64,000 bases of DNA from Bradyrhizobium oropedii (GTDB taxonomy: Bacteria; Pseudomonadota; Alphaproteobacteria; Rhizobiales; Xanthobacteraceae): the NCBI RefSeq assembly GCF_020889685.1, contig NZ_JACMYO010000006.1, positions 1 to 64,000 of the forward strand. The letters run 5' to 3'. Position numbers and translations under genes: made by a program. Below, piece after piece: positions 1-8,710 of this stretch. Below the pieces are notes generated by a model. It saw only the letters and a list, made by a program, of their open reading frames with translations, was not told the origin of the DNA and did no database searches. Position 1 is the stretch's first letter; every line of letters begins with the position of its first letter.

Positions 1-952
1 TGCGGCCGGCGATGCGGCCGAAGCCGGTGACGATGTTCTTGGCGAAGGTCTCCGAGATCTCGAAGAAGTCGCCCTCGTCGACGACCTTCAGGATCAGCTC
101 CTTCATGTCGTAGGGCTTGTTCGGATTGTCGGGGATCAGCGTGTCGAGCGACATGTCGACCCGGCCGATATCGTCGAAGCTCGGCCATTCCGGCACGCCG
201 TCGGTGTTGTTCGACGGCAGGAAGTCGATCAGCCGGCGCATCTGCAGCAGCGCGTCGACGTCGTTCTCGAACGCGCCGTCGGCGATCGAGGAGCGCGTCG
301 CGTGCACCGAGGCGCCGCCGAGCTCCTCGGCGGTCACCACCTCGTTGGTGACGGTCTTCACCACGTCGGGGCCGGTGACGAACATGTAGCTGGTGTTCTT
401 CACCATGAAGATGAAGTCGGTCATCGCAGGCGAATAGACGTCGCCGCCGGCGCAGGGGCCCATGATGACCGAGATCTGCGGGATCACGCCCGAGGCCTGC
501 ACGTTGCGGCGGAACACATAGGAATAGCCCGCGAGCGCCGCGACGCCCTCCTGGATGCGCGCGCCGCCGGCGTCATAGAGGCCGATGATCGGCGCCCTCG
601 CCTTCATCGCCATGTCTTGCAGCTTGGTGATCTTCAGCGCATGGGTTTCCGACAGCGAGCCGCCGAACACGGTGAAGTCCTTGGCGAACACAAAGGTCTT
701 GCGGCCGTTGACCGTGCCCCAGCCGGTGACGACGCCGTCGCCGGGGATCTTGTTCTTCTCCATGCCGAACTCGATCGAGCGGTGCTCGACGAACATGTCG
801 AATTCCTCGAACGAGCCCTTGTCGAGCAGGAGCTCGATCCGCTCGCGGGCGGTCAGCTTGCCGCGGGCGTGCTGCGCCTCGATGCGCTTTTCGCCGCCGC
901 CGCGTCTTGCGCCGGCGCGACGTTCTTCAAGAGCTTCAATTGTGGAGATCAC
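1..952 (-). CDS. pccB: Propionyl-CoA carboxylase beta subunit, 5' part (gene runs off the left edge)
   Basis: This is the carboxyltransferase subunit that moves CO2 from carboxybiotin to propionyl-CoA, giving methylmalonyl-CoA in the cytoplasm. About 317 codons are visible of a family length near 510; the C-terminal part lies outside the window. Visible hallmarks include an N-terminal stretch with KLTARERIE, the GGARIQEG segment of the acyl-CoA site and [11 protein letters not shown] of the carboxyltransferase core. I place the start at a GTG (950-952) followed by [11 protein letters not shown], which matches the usual N-terminus of the family. The gene is divergent from a ScfR-type regulator whose relatives control propionyl-CoA carboxylase genes, which strengthens the assignment over acetyl-CoA or methylcrotonyl-CoA carboxylase. 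Confidence 0.9.
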   Translation of the reverse strand, partial: MISTIEALEERRAGARRGGGEKRIEAQHARGKLTARERIELLLDKGSFEEFDMFVEHRSIEFGMEKNKIPGDGVVTGWGTVNGRKTFVFAKDFTVFGGSLSETHALKITKLQDMAMKARAPIIGLYDAGGARIQEGVAALAGYSYVFRRNVQASGVIPQISVIMGPCAGGDVYSPAMTDFIFMVKNTSYMFVTGPDVVKTVTNEVVTAEELGGASVHATRSSIADGAFENDVDALLQMRRLIDFLPSNNTDGVPEWPSFDDIGRVDMSLDTLIPDNPNKPYDMKELILKVVDEGDFFEISETFAKNIVTGFGRIAGR

Positions 953-1052
953 ACAACACCCCCCGGTGGGTCCGCGAGCAGGTCTTACGCGCCATATACA
1001 AGCGATCCGAAACCTGAGAAGGGTTGAAGACGCACATTCGCACATGTTACAG

Positions 1053-1084
1053 AATTGCAAACAGCATATTGCGAAGTTGCAAAT
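1053..1084. promoter_or_regulatory. Putative ScfR/PccR operator: three TTGCAAA-like repeats
   Basis: Three 8-mers ATTGCAAA (1054-1061), ATTGCGAA (1068-1075) and GTTGCAAA (1076-1083) lie just upstream of, and touching, the regulator start. RamB/PccR-type regulators are known to bind paired TTTGCAAA-like sites. The spacing here (6 and 0 bases) differs from the X4 spacing I recall for Rhodobacter PccR. The placement suits autorepression. Confidence 0.5.
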
Positions 1085-2489
1085 GGCAGGAAAGCTTTAT
1101 ATCGGTCGCAGGTTCCGCGAGGTAAGGGAGAGCAAAATGCTCACCCAGGCGGCGTTCGCGGAGCGGCTGGGAATCTCGCTCAGTTACCTGAACCAGATCG
1201 AGAACAATCAGCGGCCGGTCTCGGCTTCCGTGCTCGTGCTGCTCGCCGAAAAATTTCAGGTCGACCTGAGCTCTTTGTCGCTCAACGACAGTGACAAGAT
1301 CATTTCGATGCTGGCCGAGTCGTTGGCTGATCCGATCTTCGCCTCCTATTCGCCCAGCATACAAGAGTTGAAACTGGTGGTTCAGAACGCTCCCGGTTTT
1401 GCTCAAGCGCTCCTGAGCGCGCATCAGGCATATCGGCGCAACAGCGAGCAACTCGCCAGCCTGGATGGCCAGATCGCCAATCTGGCGGGAGAACCGACGG
1501 CTTATGAGGAAGTTCGCGATTTCTTTCACCTGGTCGACAATTACGTCCATGAGTTGGATACCGCGGCCGAGGCTCTTGCCGACCGGCTGAATATTCCCGA
1601 CAGCAACGCGACGACGGCGTTGATCAGCTACCTGGAATCGAAACATGGCGTGCAGATTCGCCAGAGCGGTCCGAACGAGACTTCATTGCGGCAATTCGAT
1701 CGCGCATCGCGCACGCTGTTCCTAAGCCAATATCTGCCTACACCAACCCGAACCTTCCAGATCGCTCTGCAAATCGCGACTCTTGAACAAGAAGACCGGA
1801 TTGGTCAGATTACAGATAAAGCGACATTTCGATCAGTCGATGCACGAAACGTGTGCGCGGCCGGATTGCGAAATTATTTTGCGGGCGCTCTCGTTCTACC
1901 GTACCAACGATTCCTGCAATCCGCTCGAGAGCTGCGGCACGATCTTGAATTGCTCGCGACGAGGTTCGGCGCAAGCCTGGAGCAGGTTGCTCATCGCTTG
2001 TCTACGCTTCAACGGCAAGGCTCGAAGGGTGTGCCCGTCTTCTTCGCCCGATTGGACCGCGCCGGAAACATCACCAAACGCCACAGCGCGGCAAAACTGC
2101 AATTTGCACGATACGGAGCCGCCTGCCCGCTCTGGAATGCGCACCAGGCATTCGAGGCCCCAAGCCAAATCATTCGGCAACTCGCCGAGACACCGGACGG
2201 CATCCGATTTCTTTGCATCGCAACTGAACTTTCGAAAGGCCGGGGCGGCTTCGGCTCTCCTCGTCCGCGCTATGCCATCGCTCTGGGATGCGAAGTCTCC
2301 TATGCAAAAGATTTCGTATATGCAGACGGGCTCGACCTCACAAGCAAGGGCACTTTCGATCCGATCGGAATTTCTTGTCGAATCTGCGAGCGGACCAACT
2401 GTTCTCAACGCGCGATCCCGCCGCTCAAGAGCAGATTGAGAATAGACCGCGATCGCAGGGACATACTGCCCTACCAATTACCCGGCTAG
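1083..2489 (+). CDS. pccR: XRE-family short-chain fatty acyl-CoA regulator (ScfR/PccR type)
   Basis: A transcription regulator of 468 residues, the usual size for the ScfR family. Residues 5-60 form an XRE helix-turn-helix ([21 protein letters not shown], then [16 protein letters not shown]). A long central region follows, and a C-terminal DUF2083-type domain ends in a Cys cluster, CRICERTNC, near residues 432-440 followed by QRA and PP, typical of this family. Known relatives sense short-chain acyl-CoA and control propionate, acetate or methylcitrate genes. The divergent position to pccB suggests it controls propionyl-CoA carboxylase. I chose ATG 1083 because homologues begin with a short segment before the HTH; an in-frame ATG at 1044 would add 13 residues and place the operator repeats inside the gene. 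Confidence 0.85.
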   Translation: MAGKLYIGRRFREVRESKMLTQAAFAERLGISLSYLNQIENNQRPVSASVLVLLAEKFQVDLSSLSLNDSDKIISMLAESLADPIFASYSPSIQELKLVVQNAPGFAQALLSAHQAYRRNSEQLASLDGQIANLAGEPTAYEEVRDFFHLVDNYVHELDTAAEALADRLNIPDSNATTALISYLESKHGVQIRQSGPNETSLRQFDRASRTLFLSQYLPTPTRTFQIALQIATLEQEDRIGQITDKATFRSVDARNVCAAGLRNYFAGALVLPYQRFLQSARELRHDLELLATRFGASLEQVAHRLSTLQRQGSKGVPVFFARLDRAGNITKRHSAAKLQFARYGAACPLWNAHQAFEAPSQIIRQLAETPDGIRFLCIATELSKGRGGFGSPRPRYAIALGCEVSYAKDFVYADGLDLTSKGTFDPIGISCRICERTNCSQRAIPPLKSRLRIDRDRRDILPYQLPG

Positions 2490-2800
2490 GCCAGTCGATG
2501 ACAAAGCTGGGACCTCCAAAAATCGCGGGCTTGGGCTGGACCTGGTTCAGTTCCCGCGACCATCAGTGCACAGATTGCAATCGCGTTGCTCATCACGACG
2601 GCAGCAGTCGACGGCGCGCAGGCCACATGTTCGAGCGGCAAGATCAGATTGACCGTTTTTCGATACAAGTCGTCATTTTATCGAAATTCTACATGCCCCG
2701 GCGAGAGATAGCATTTGTTTCATCGAGATGTCACCACGCGGAATAACGCGAGGGGCCGGGCCTCGATGGGACGACGAATGCTTGCCCATGGGAGAATGAA
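2490..2800. other. Intergenic stretch, no gene recognised
   Basis: Short open frames cross this stretch on both strands but none has recognisable content. It should carry the promoter of the Lrp-family gene; the ribosome binding site GGAGAATGAA directly precedes its ATG. Confidence 0.5.
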
Positions 2801-3436
2801 ATGACGACGACGGCTTTGGACAGGATCGACATAAAGATCTTGAATGAACTGCAGCAGAACGCAAGTTTGACCAACGTTGAACTCGCTTCCCGCGTCAATC
2901 TCTCACCGTCTCCGTGTCTCGCTCGAGTTCGAACGCTCGAAAAACTCGGGGTCATTGACCGGCGAATTGCGGTGCTGGATCCCGCAGTTCTCGGCATCGG
3001 CGTTACGGCATTCATACAAGTAAAGCTTGAAAGGCAGGCCCAGCCATCACTCGAGAGCTTTACGCGTTCAATCGATCGCCTTGGCGAGGTGATGGAATGC
3101 TACCTGATGACCGGGGACAACGATTATCTTCTCCGCGTTATGGTGTCTGATATCGAGGCTCTTGAGGATCTCATCGTAAACAAGCTCTCCCGCATAACCG
3201 GGGTTTCGAGCATCCGCTCAAACCTGGCCCTGAAGCGGATATCTCACAAGACGGTGCTCCCTATCGACACGAACCGACCAGTTCAGGTCAAGCCGTGCAG
3301 CTCTTCCAGGCGCCTCGACAGGCCCGCCAAACAGCAATACGACGCCTCGCCCCAGGCGCGGATCGATGGTGGCATGAATCTCGAGACTTCGCGGATTTTG
3401 CGGGGTGACGGGCAGTACCCCTCAAGCCTCCCGTAG
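2801..3436 (+). CDS. Lrp/AsnC-family transcription regulator with C-terminal extension
   Basis: Residues 1-55 carry the AsnC-type winged helix (LDRIDIKILNELQQNASLTNVELASRVNLS). Residues about 65-155 form the RAM/AsnC_trans_reg ligand domain, with GDNDYLLRVMV in the usual place. The family normally ends close to the segment KRISHKTVLPI near residue 153. Here the frame continues about 55 residues more with low-complexity, Arg-rich sequence that resembles translated intergenic DNA, which suggests the ancestral stop codon was lost. The start is supported by a strong GGAGAATGAA site. No amino-acid transport or catabolic target lies beside it, so its regulon cannot be read from context. Confidence 0.85.
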   Translation: MTTTALDRIDIKILNELQQNASLTNVELASRVNLSPSPCLARVRTLEKLGVIDRRIAVLDPAVLGIGVTAFIQVKLERQAQPSLESFTRSIDRLGEVMECYLMTGDNDYLLRVMVSDIEALEDLIVNKLSRITGVSSIRSNLALKRISHKTVLPIDTNRPVQVKPCSSSRRLDRPAKQQYDASPQARIDGGMNLETSRILRGDGQYPSSLP

Positions 3437-3669
3437 ACAACGGCAGGAGCACTGTCTCGAGCTTGCGCTCGTTGTACGTGCTTTTTGCTCCAACGCACAA
3501 AGATCGAGTGCCGTTCCGTGTTCGACCGTGTGCGCGCGGAACGCGACGGTCAAAAGCCGGCCGCCTGCAGAAAGGCTCCCGCGTGATGTGTGGGAGCTCA
3601 GGATCGACAGCTAATAGGCCCTCGTGGTCGGGGCCGCAATTTAGCGACTGTCAGTAGAACCCCGCCCCC

Positions 3670-4452
3670 CTACTTCACCGGCGTGTAGATCACGACCCGC
3701 AATGACGGGTCGTCATTGACCTGGAAGCTCGCATGTTCGAAGGACACGACGCCCTTTTTCGGATGATGCAGCCGCTTGATGCCGGCGGCCGTGCCGCGGA
3801 TGTCGTGGGTTTTCCACCAGACCGAAAATTCCGGGCAGCCTTTCCTGAGCTTGAGCAACAGCTCATGAAACGCGGGATCGTCGGCCCATAGATCGTGCAC
3901 CGCCCGGAACTGCGCGACGACGCGCTTGGCTTCATCGGCCCAGGCCGCCCCGAACAGCTTCCGCGCCGAGGGCCGCGTCAACATGGAGACGAGCACGTTG
4001 CGGTCTTCGCTCGCGAGATGATCGAACGCGAAAATGTCGTTCGCCGCCTTGTTCCAGCCGAGCAGGTCCCATCAGCGACCGGTCACATAGGCCGGGTGCT
4101 TCATCGCGTCGATCATCCGCTGCAATGATGCCGGCACGGTCTCCTGCTGGAAACTCCGCCGCTCGCCGGAACGGGTGAGGGCCTTGAGATGAAGGTGCTC
4201 GACCTTGTTGAGCTTGAGCGCCCGGGCCAGCGCATTGATGGTCGTGATCGACGGATTGACCGAGCGGCCCTGCTCGAGGCGCACATACCAGTCGACGCCG
4301 ATGCCGGCGAGTTCGGCTACTTCCTCGCGCCGCAGACCGGCGGTTCGCCGCCGCCGTCCATCGGCAAGCCCGACATCCCGCGGCCGCAATTTCTCACGGC
4401 GCGACCGCAGGAAATCCCCGAGCTCACTGCGGCTCTTCTCGATCACCGACAT
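3670..4452 (-). pseudogene. XRE/MmyB-type regulator interrupted by one in-frame TGA
   Basis: Two pieces in the same frame make one protein of about 260 residues. Codons 1-126 encode an XRE helix-turn-helix with the RREEVAELAGIGVDWYVRLEQGR signature. A TGA at 4072-4074 follows YVTGR, and reading on in frame gives WDLLGWNKAANDIF, then the MmyB-like ligand domain with SVWWKTHDIRG and KRLHHPKKG, ending at 3670. Homologues typically read YVxGRRWDLL, so CGA to TGA is the simplest explanation. The N-terminal piece alone could still bind DNA. It is divergent from the molybdenum hydroxylase operon, its most likely target. A sequencing error cannot be excluded. Confidence 0.85.
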
Positions 4453-4491
4453 TGCAGCATCTTTCGAACAACGCCCAAAGGGGGACTGCCA

Positions 4492-4501
4492 ATCCTAGGA
4501 T
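4492..4501. promoter_or_regulatory. Palindrome ATCCTAGGAT between XRE/MmyB gene and hydroxylase operon
   Basis: A perfect 10-base palindrome lies 40 bases upstream of the XRE start and 79 bases upstream of the hydroxylase operon. It is the obvious candidate operator in this divergent region. No experimental link is visible. Confidence 0.35.
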
Positions 4502-4579
4502 AATACCATGCCTTCCAGCTTCGCCCTAGCCTGCCATAATCGCGGCCGAACATTCCAGTGCCACGGCGATGTACACCAC

Positions 4580-5071
4580 ATGACGCAATCACTGAACGCC
4601 AACATTCCGAAACAGAGCATCGCGCTGTCCATAAAGATCAACGGCACGCGATACGAGCGCGAGATCGCGCCGACCGCGACCCTGCTGGACGTGATTCGCG
4701 ACGAGCTCGGGCTCACCGGCACCAAGAAGGGCTGTGACATGGGCGGCTGCGGCGCCTGCACGGTGCTGGTCACGGGCCGTCGGATCGCATCCTGCCTGGC
4801 GCTGGCAGCATCCTTTGGAGGGGCCGACGTGACGACGATAGAGGGGATCGGCACGGCCGATCGCCTGCATCCGCTGCAGGATGCGTTCATCCGGCACGAT
4901 GCGCTGCAGTGCGGCTACTGCACGCCGGGCCAGATTCTGTCCGCGATCGCCTTGCTGGCGGAGGGCCCTCTCTCGATCGACGACATCCGCGAAGGCATGA
5001 GCGGCAATCTCTGCCGCTGCGGCGCCCATGCCAACATCGTCGCTGCGATCGCGGAGGTCGGCGGGCTATGA
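4580..5071 (+). CDS. Molybdenum hydroxylase, [2Fe-2S] subunit (PaoA/YagT-like)
   Basis: The 163-residue iron-sulfur subunit of a xanthine dehydrogenase/aldehyde oxidase family enzyme. The plant-type ferredoxin domain has Cys52, Cys57, Cys60 and Cys72; the all-helical second domain has Cys111, Cys114, Cys145 and Cys147, giving ligands for two [2Fe-2S] clusters. I chose ATG 4580 because the protein then begins close to the ferredoxin fold; an ATG at 4508 would add 24 unconvincing residues. There is no twin-arginine signal, unlike E. coli PaoA, so a cytoplasmic enzyme is likely. Its stop overlaps the next start as ATGA, so the three subunits are translationally coupled. Confidence 0.9.
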   Translation: MTQSLNANIPKQSIALSIKINGTRYEREIAPTATLLDVIRDELGLTGTKKGCDMGGCGACTVLVTGRRIASCLALAASFGGADVTTIEGIGTADRLHPLQDAFIRHDALQCGYCTPGQILSAIALLAEGPLSIDDIREGMSGNLCRCGAHANIVAAIAEVGGL

Positions 5072-6057
5072 GCAGCGCTTCCTTCAACTATATTCGCGCG
5101 GCCGAACTCACCGATGCGCTCGCGCGCGGCGAGAGGGCAGGTGCCGCCTATCTCGCCGGCGGCACCGATCTGCTGCCGCTCTGGAAGGCTTCGCTGACCG
5201 CGCCACAGGAGGTGATCGACATCTCGCACCTGCCGCTTGCGACCATCACCCGCTCCGGCGACGCGCTCACCATCGGCGCGACGGCCCGGCTGAGCGACAT
5301 CGCCGCCCATCCGGAGGTGAAAGCGCACTATCCTCTTGTATGCGATGGCATCCTTGCGAGCGCGAGCGGACAGGTGCGCAATGTCGCAACCATGGGGGGC
5401 AATCTGCTGCAGCGGACACGTTGTCCCTATTTTCGCGACGCGGGACTGGCCTGCAACAAGCGCGATCCCGGGTCCGGATGCGGCACCCGACATGGCGAGA
5501 ACCGCCATGCCGTGCTGTTCGGTGGCTCGCCCGGCTGCGTCGCCACGCATCCGTCCGACCTCGCGGTGGCGCTGGCCGCGCTTGACGCCAGGATCGTGGT
5601 GAGCAGTGCTAGCGGCGAACGCGAACTCGCACTGTCCGAGCTTTACCCGCTGCCGGGCGAGACCACCGCACCCGATTCATCTCTGCGCCCCGGGGAGATG
5701 ATCACGGTGATCCGCATGCTCAATGCGGCGCGTTTCGCAAACCACGCGACCTATCTGAAGATCCGCGATCGCGCCTCGTTCGAATTTGCCGTCGTCTCCG
5801 TCGCGGCGGCGTTGCGCATCGCGGATGGCGCCATCGCCGAGGCGCGGCTCGCGGCTGGCGGTGTTGCACCACTGCCCTGGCGACTTGAGAAAAGCGAGGC
5901 GGCGCTGATCGGTCGCGCACCGACGGAGCACGCCTTCGCCGAGGCCGGCGCGCTCGCAATCGAAGGCGCGCGCCCGCTCGAAGGCAACGCATTCAAGATC
6001 CCCTTGCTGCGCAACGCCGTCATTCGCGCCCTGCAAACGGCCGGAGGCCAGTCGTGA
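5068..6057 (+). CDS. Molybdenum hydroxylase, FAD subunit with extra [4Fe-4S] motif (PaoB/YagS-like)
   Basis: A 329-residue FAD-binding subunit that passes electrons from the Mo site to the acceptor. The FAD-binding loop is seen as LAGGTDLLPLWK (29-40) and ATMGGNLLQRTRC (107-119). Four cysteines, Cys119, Cys129, Cys138 and Cys157 (RCPYF, CNKRDPGSGC, SPGC), match the insertion that in E. coli PaoB holds a [4Fe-4S] cluster. This places the enzyme with the PaoABC and 4-hydroxybenzoyl-CoA-reductase-like branch rather than standard xanthine dehydrogenase. ATG 5068 overlaps the previous stop, and the stop overlaps the GTG start of the next gene. Confidence 0.9.
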   Translation: MSSASFNYIRAAELTDALARGERAGAAYLAGGTDLLPLWKASLTAPQEVIDISHLPLATITRSGDALTIGATARLSDIAAHPEVKAHYPLVCDGILASASGQVRNVATMGGNLLQRTRCPYFRDAGLACNKRDPGSGCGTRHGENRHAVLFGGSPGCVATHPSDLAVALAALDARIVVSSASGERELALSELYPLPGETTAPDSSLRPGEMITVIRMLNAARFANHATYLKIRDRASFEFAVVSVAAALRIADGAIAEARLAAGGVAPLPWRLEKSEAALIGRAPTEHAFAEAGALAIEGARPLEGNAFKIPLLRNAVIRALQTAGGQS

Positions 6058-8219
6058 AGAACCGAACCATCGCGCGCTATGAAGGCACCCTCAAGGTCAC
6101 CGGCCAGGCCCGCTATGAAGGCGAGATGATGCCCGAGGGCCTGCTGCACGCGGCCCTCGTGGAGTCGCCCATCGCCTGCGGCGAATTGCAGTCACTCGAC
6201 ACATCGCGCGCTGCCACGCTGTCGGGATTTGCCACCCTCGTCACGCATGAAGATGCCGCATCGCTGAAGCCGTCGGCAGCAACCGCCCTGATCCGGGAGA
6301 AGGCGATTCATTTCCACGGCCAGCCCGTCGCGCTCGTCGCCGCCACTACGCTGTCGGAGGCCCGCGAAGCGGCGAAGGCGACACAAGCCTCGATCGCAGC
6401 GCGCACCGCGTTGACGCAAATGGGCCAGGCGCTGGACCAGGCCTATGAGCCGGCGATGGTCGGGCGTTTCCCGGCCTCGACCCGCCGCGGCGATTCTGCG
6501 AAGGCGTTGAGCGAGGCCGGGCTCGTGGTGCGGCGCCGCTACACAACCGCCGTCAACAATCATCATCCGATGGAGCCCCATGCGGTCGTTTGCTGGTGGG
6601 AAGGCAACAAGGTCGTCGTTCACACCTGCACGCAGGCGATTTTCGCCACGCGGGCGATCATCGCGCATGCGTTCGAGATGCCGCCCGTCGACATCCGCGT
6701 GCTGTCGCGCTATCTCGGCGGCGGCTTCGGCTGCAAGGGACAGCTGTGGTGGCCGTGGATGTTCTGGGCGATGCTGGCATCGCGAAAGACGAACCGTCCG
6801 GTGCGGCTCGAACTGACCCGCGCACAGATGTTCATCCTGGTCGGGCGGCGGCAGGAGACGGCGCAAGACATCGCGCTCGGCTTCGTCGATGGGCGGCTGA
6901 CGGCGATCGAGCATGATGTCGTAGCCCAAACCTCGACACATGCGGAATTTTCCGACTCGACCGCGGTCTACACGCGCTTCCTCTACGCCTGCCCCAACGT
7001 CACCACGCGTCACAGCCTCGTGCGCACCAACGAGCCGCAGCCGGTTCCGATGCGTGCGCCGGGAACGGCTCCCGGCACCTTTGCACTGGAGTCGGCGATG
7101 GACGAGGCGGCAGAATTGCTCGGGGTCGATCCGCTCGAATTGCGCCTCGACAATTTTGCCGATCGCGACCAGGAGAACGGCCGGCCCTGGAGCAGCAACA
7201 GCCTTCGCGAATGCTATCGCGTCGGCGCCGAGCGTTTCGGCTGGGCCGAGCGCCGTGCGCGATCGGCCACCAAAGTCGGCCGCTGGAAAATCGGCTTCGG
7301 CATGGCGACCACGCTCTATCCTGCGATACGCCAGGCCTGCCGAGCGCGCGTCGCGCTGCGCGCCGACGGCTCGCTGCTGGTCCAGTGCGGCACCCAGGAC
7401 ATGGGCTCGGGCACCTACACCGCGCTCGGCCAGATCGCAGCCGATGCGCTCGGAGTCCCCATGGACAAGATCACCGTCGAACTCGGCGACACCGAGTTGC
7501 CGGACGGCCCCTTCTCCGGCGGCTCGCAGGTCACGGCGAGCATCTTTCCCGCCGTGGAAGCGGCGACGGCGAAACTGCGCGCGGCGCTGGCGAGCATCGC
7601 AACCACAGACGCCACCTCGCCGCTCGGCGGCAAGCCGCCGGAGGATCTCGAATTCGCCGACGGGATGATCCGCAGCCGCTCCGGCAACGCCGGCGAAAGG
7701 CTCACCGACGTGCTCGCGCGTGCGGCCGCCGATGGCCTCGAGGCGGAGGGCGAGAGCCCGGCGACCGATCATCAGAAGCTTGCCGCGACCGGCATGGGCT
7801 ATGGCGCGATCTTTGTGGAGATCGGTGTCGACCCCGAACTCGGCGAGATCCGCGTCCGCCGCGTCTGTGGCGCCTTCGCGGCCGGGCACATCCTCAATCC
7901 GCTGCTGGCGAAGAGCCAGTATATCGGCGGCCTCATCGGCGGCATCGGCATGGCGTTGCATGAGCAGACCGCGACCGATGCTGCGACCGGCAGCATCCTC
8001 GGCAAGTCGTTCACCGACTATCTCATTCCGGTTCATGCCGACATGCCCGCATTCGACATCGCCATGATCGACGAGGACGACCCGCATCTCCCCGGCGGCG
8101 TCAAGGGCATCGGCATGCTCGGCACCGCCGGCATCCAGGCCGCGATCGCCAACGCCGTCTACGACGCCATCGGCAAGCGCATTCGCAAGCTGCCGATCCG
8201 GATCGAGGATTGTCTCTGA
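6054..8219 (+). CDS. Molybdenum hydroxylase, molybdopterin-binding large subunit (PaoC/YagR-like), catalytic Glu absent
   Basis: A 721-residue large subunit, close to E. coli PaoC (about 730). It holds the molybdopterin cytosine dinucleotide cofactor and the substrate pocket. Recognisable parts are YLGGGFGCKGQLWW, the MRAPGTAPGTFALESAMDE loop and GSGTYTALGQIAAD. At the C-terminus the family has a strictly conserved catalytic Glu in a KGxGE motif (Glu692 in PaoC). Here the segment reads KGIGMLGTAG, so Met688 replaces it; the codon is a clear ATG. The operon may therefore encode a diverged or impaired enzyme. It starts with GTG 6054, overlapping the FAD-subunit stop. The substrate is probably an aldehyde or N-heterocycle but cannot be read from sequence. 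Confidence 0.88.
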   Translation: MKNRTIARYEGTLKVTGQARYEGEMMPEGLLHAALVESPIACGELQSLDTSRAATLSGFATLVTHEDAASLKPSAATALIREKAIHFHGQPVALVAATTLSEAREAAKATQASIAARTALTQMGQALDQAYEPAMVGRFPASTRRGDSAKALSEAGLVVRRRYTTAVNNHHPMEPHAVVCWWEGNKVVVHTCTQAIFATRAIIAHAFEMPPVDIRVLSRYLGGGFGCKGQLWWPWMFWAMLASRKTNRPVRLELTRAQMFILVGRRQETAQDIALGFVDGRLTAIEHDVVAQTSTHAEFSDSTAVYTRFLYACPNVTTRHSLVRTNEPQPVPMRAPGTAPGTFALESAMDEAAELLGVDPLELRLDNFADRDQENGRPWSSNSLRECYRVGAERFGWAERRARSATKVGRWKIGFGMATTLYPAIRQACRARVALRADGSLLVQCGTQDMGSGTYTALGQIAADALGVPMDKITVELGDTELPDGPFSGGSQVTASIFPAVEAATAKLRAALASIATTDATSPLGGKPPEDLEFADGMIRSRSGNAGERLTDVLARAAADGLEAEGESPATDHQKLAATGMGYGAIFVEIGVDPELGEIRVRRVCGAFAAGHILNPLLAKSQYIGGLIGGIGMALHEQTATDAATGSILGKSFTDYLIPVHADMPAFDIAMIDEDDPHLPGGVKGIGMLGTAGIQAAIANAVYDAIGKRIRKLPIRIEDCL

Positions 8220-8270
8220 TCGCGGCACGTGGCTGCGCGCTCAAATAACTTCTGCGCTGTCGGAAAATGA

Positions 8271-8303
8271 TGGCGGAGAGAGTGGGAGTCAAACTCCCGA
8301 TTT
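8271..8303 (-). other. tRNA-Ser 3'-end-like remnant (possible attachment site)
   Basis: Read on the minus strand, the segment ends CTCTCTCCGCCA, like the acceptor end of alphaproteobacterial tRNA-Ser, preceded by a degenerate T-arm. No rest of a tRNA follows. Such 3' scraps commonly mark attachment sites of integrated elements. Two further T-arm-like scraps on the plus strand occur near 8377-8393 and 9252-9270. Confidence 0.35.
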
Positions 8304-8472
8304 CGATTACTCCACTTCGAAAGACTGAAAGCCGCTGAGTAAACGCTCGCCTGCCTCCTGCAAAGGTTTCGAGTTTGAGCCCGGTTCGATTCCAGTCGGG
8401 CGATTGTTGAGCACGGACCGTGCCGGCGCAGATCGCTTGCGGCTTTTTGCGAGCTAATGCCGTCCGCATCCT

Positions 8473-8710
8473 GCTGGTATTTGTGCTGGTATTGGCAGCA
8501 ATCGACGACAAAAGTTCCTTCAAATTCAAATTGTTATGGCTCTAGACGATTGTCGGCCAGGGGCACCACGGAAAAAATATTAACAATAACAACAACTTAA
8601 GATGCTAGTTCGATTCCGGATTCCCCGGGAAAACCGTCGGGATGGATTGAAAATCCAAGCATAAGCCCACTGCAGCGGTCCACTTTGCTGGTATTTTTGC
8701 TGGTATCGCC
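8473..8710. repeat. Two copies of a GCTGGTATTT-TGCTGGTAT motif, 214 bases apart
   Basis: The copies are 8473-8496 and 8687-8710; each is itself a doubled GCTGGTAT with a short spacer. On the minus strand one frame gives YQHKYQQ and YQQKYQQ, which might be scraps of a duplicated, decayed coding sequence. No integrase body is recognisable. Confidence 0.4.

Noticed and set aside
585..1082. Upstream extension of the ScfR-type reading frame by 166 codons.
   Set aside because: It runs antisense through the start of pccB, has no family resemblance and would place the helix-turn-helix far from the N-terminus.
4072..4074. TGA in the XRE/MmyB gene read as selenocysteine.
   Set aside because: The position aligns with Arg, not Cys, in the family, and no insertion-element hairpin is evident just after it.
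6192..8228. 678-codon open frame on the minus strand.
   Set aside because: It is the antisense shadow of the molybdenum hydroxylase large subunit in high-GC DNA; the composition is His/Arg/Gly-rich and no domain is visible.
8368..8400. Possible intact tRNA near the GGTTCGATTCC segment.
   Set aside because: No cloverleaf can be built: the T-stem does not pair and no anticodon or D-arm lies upstream.
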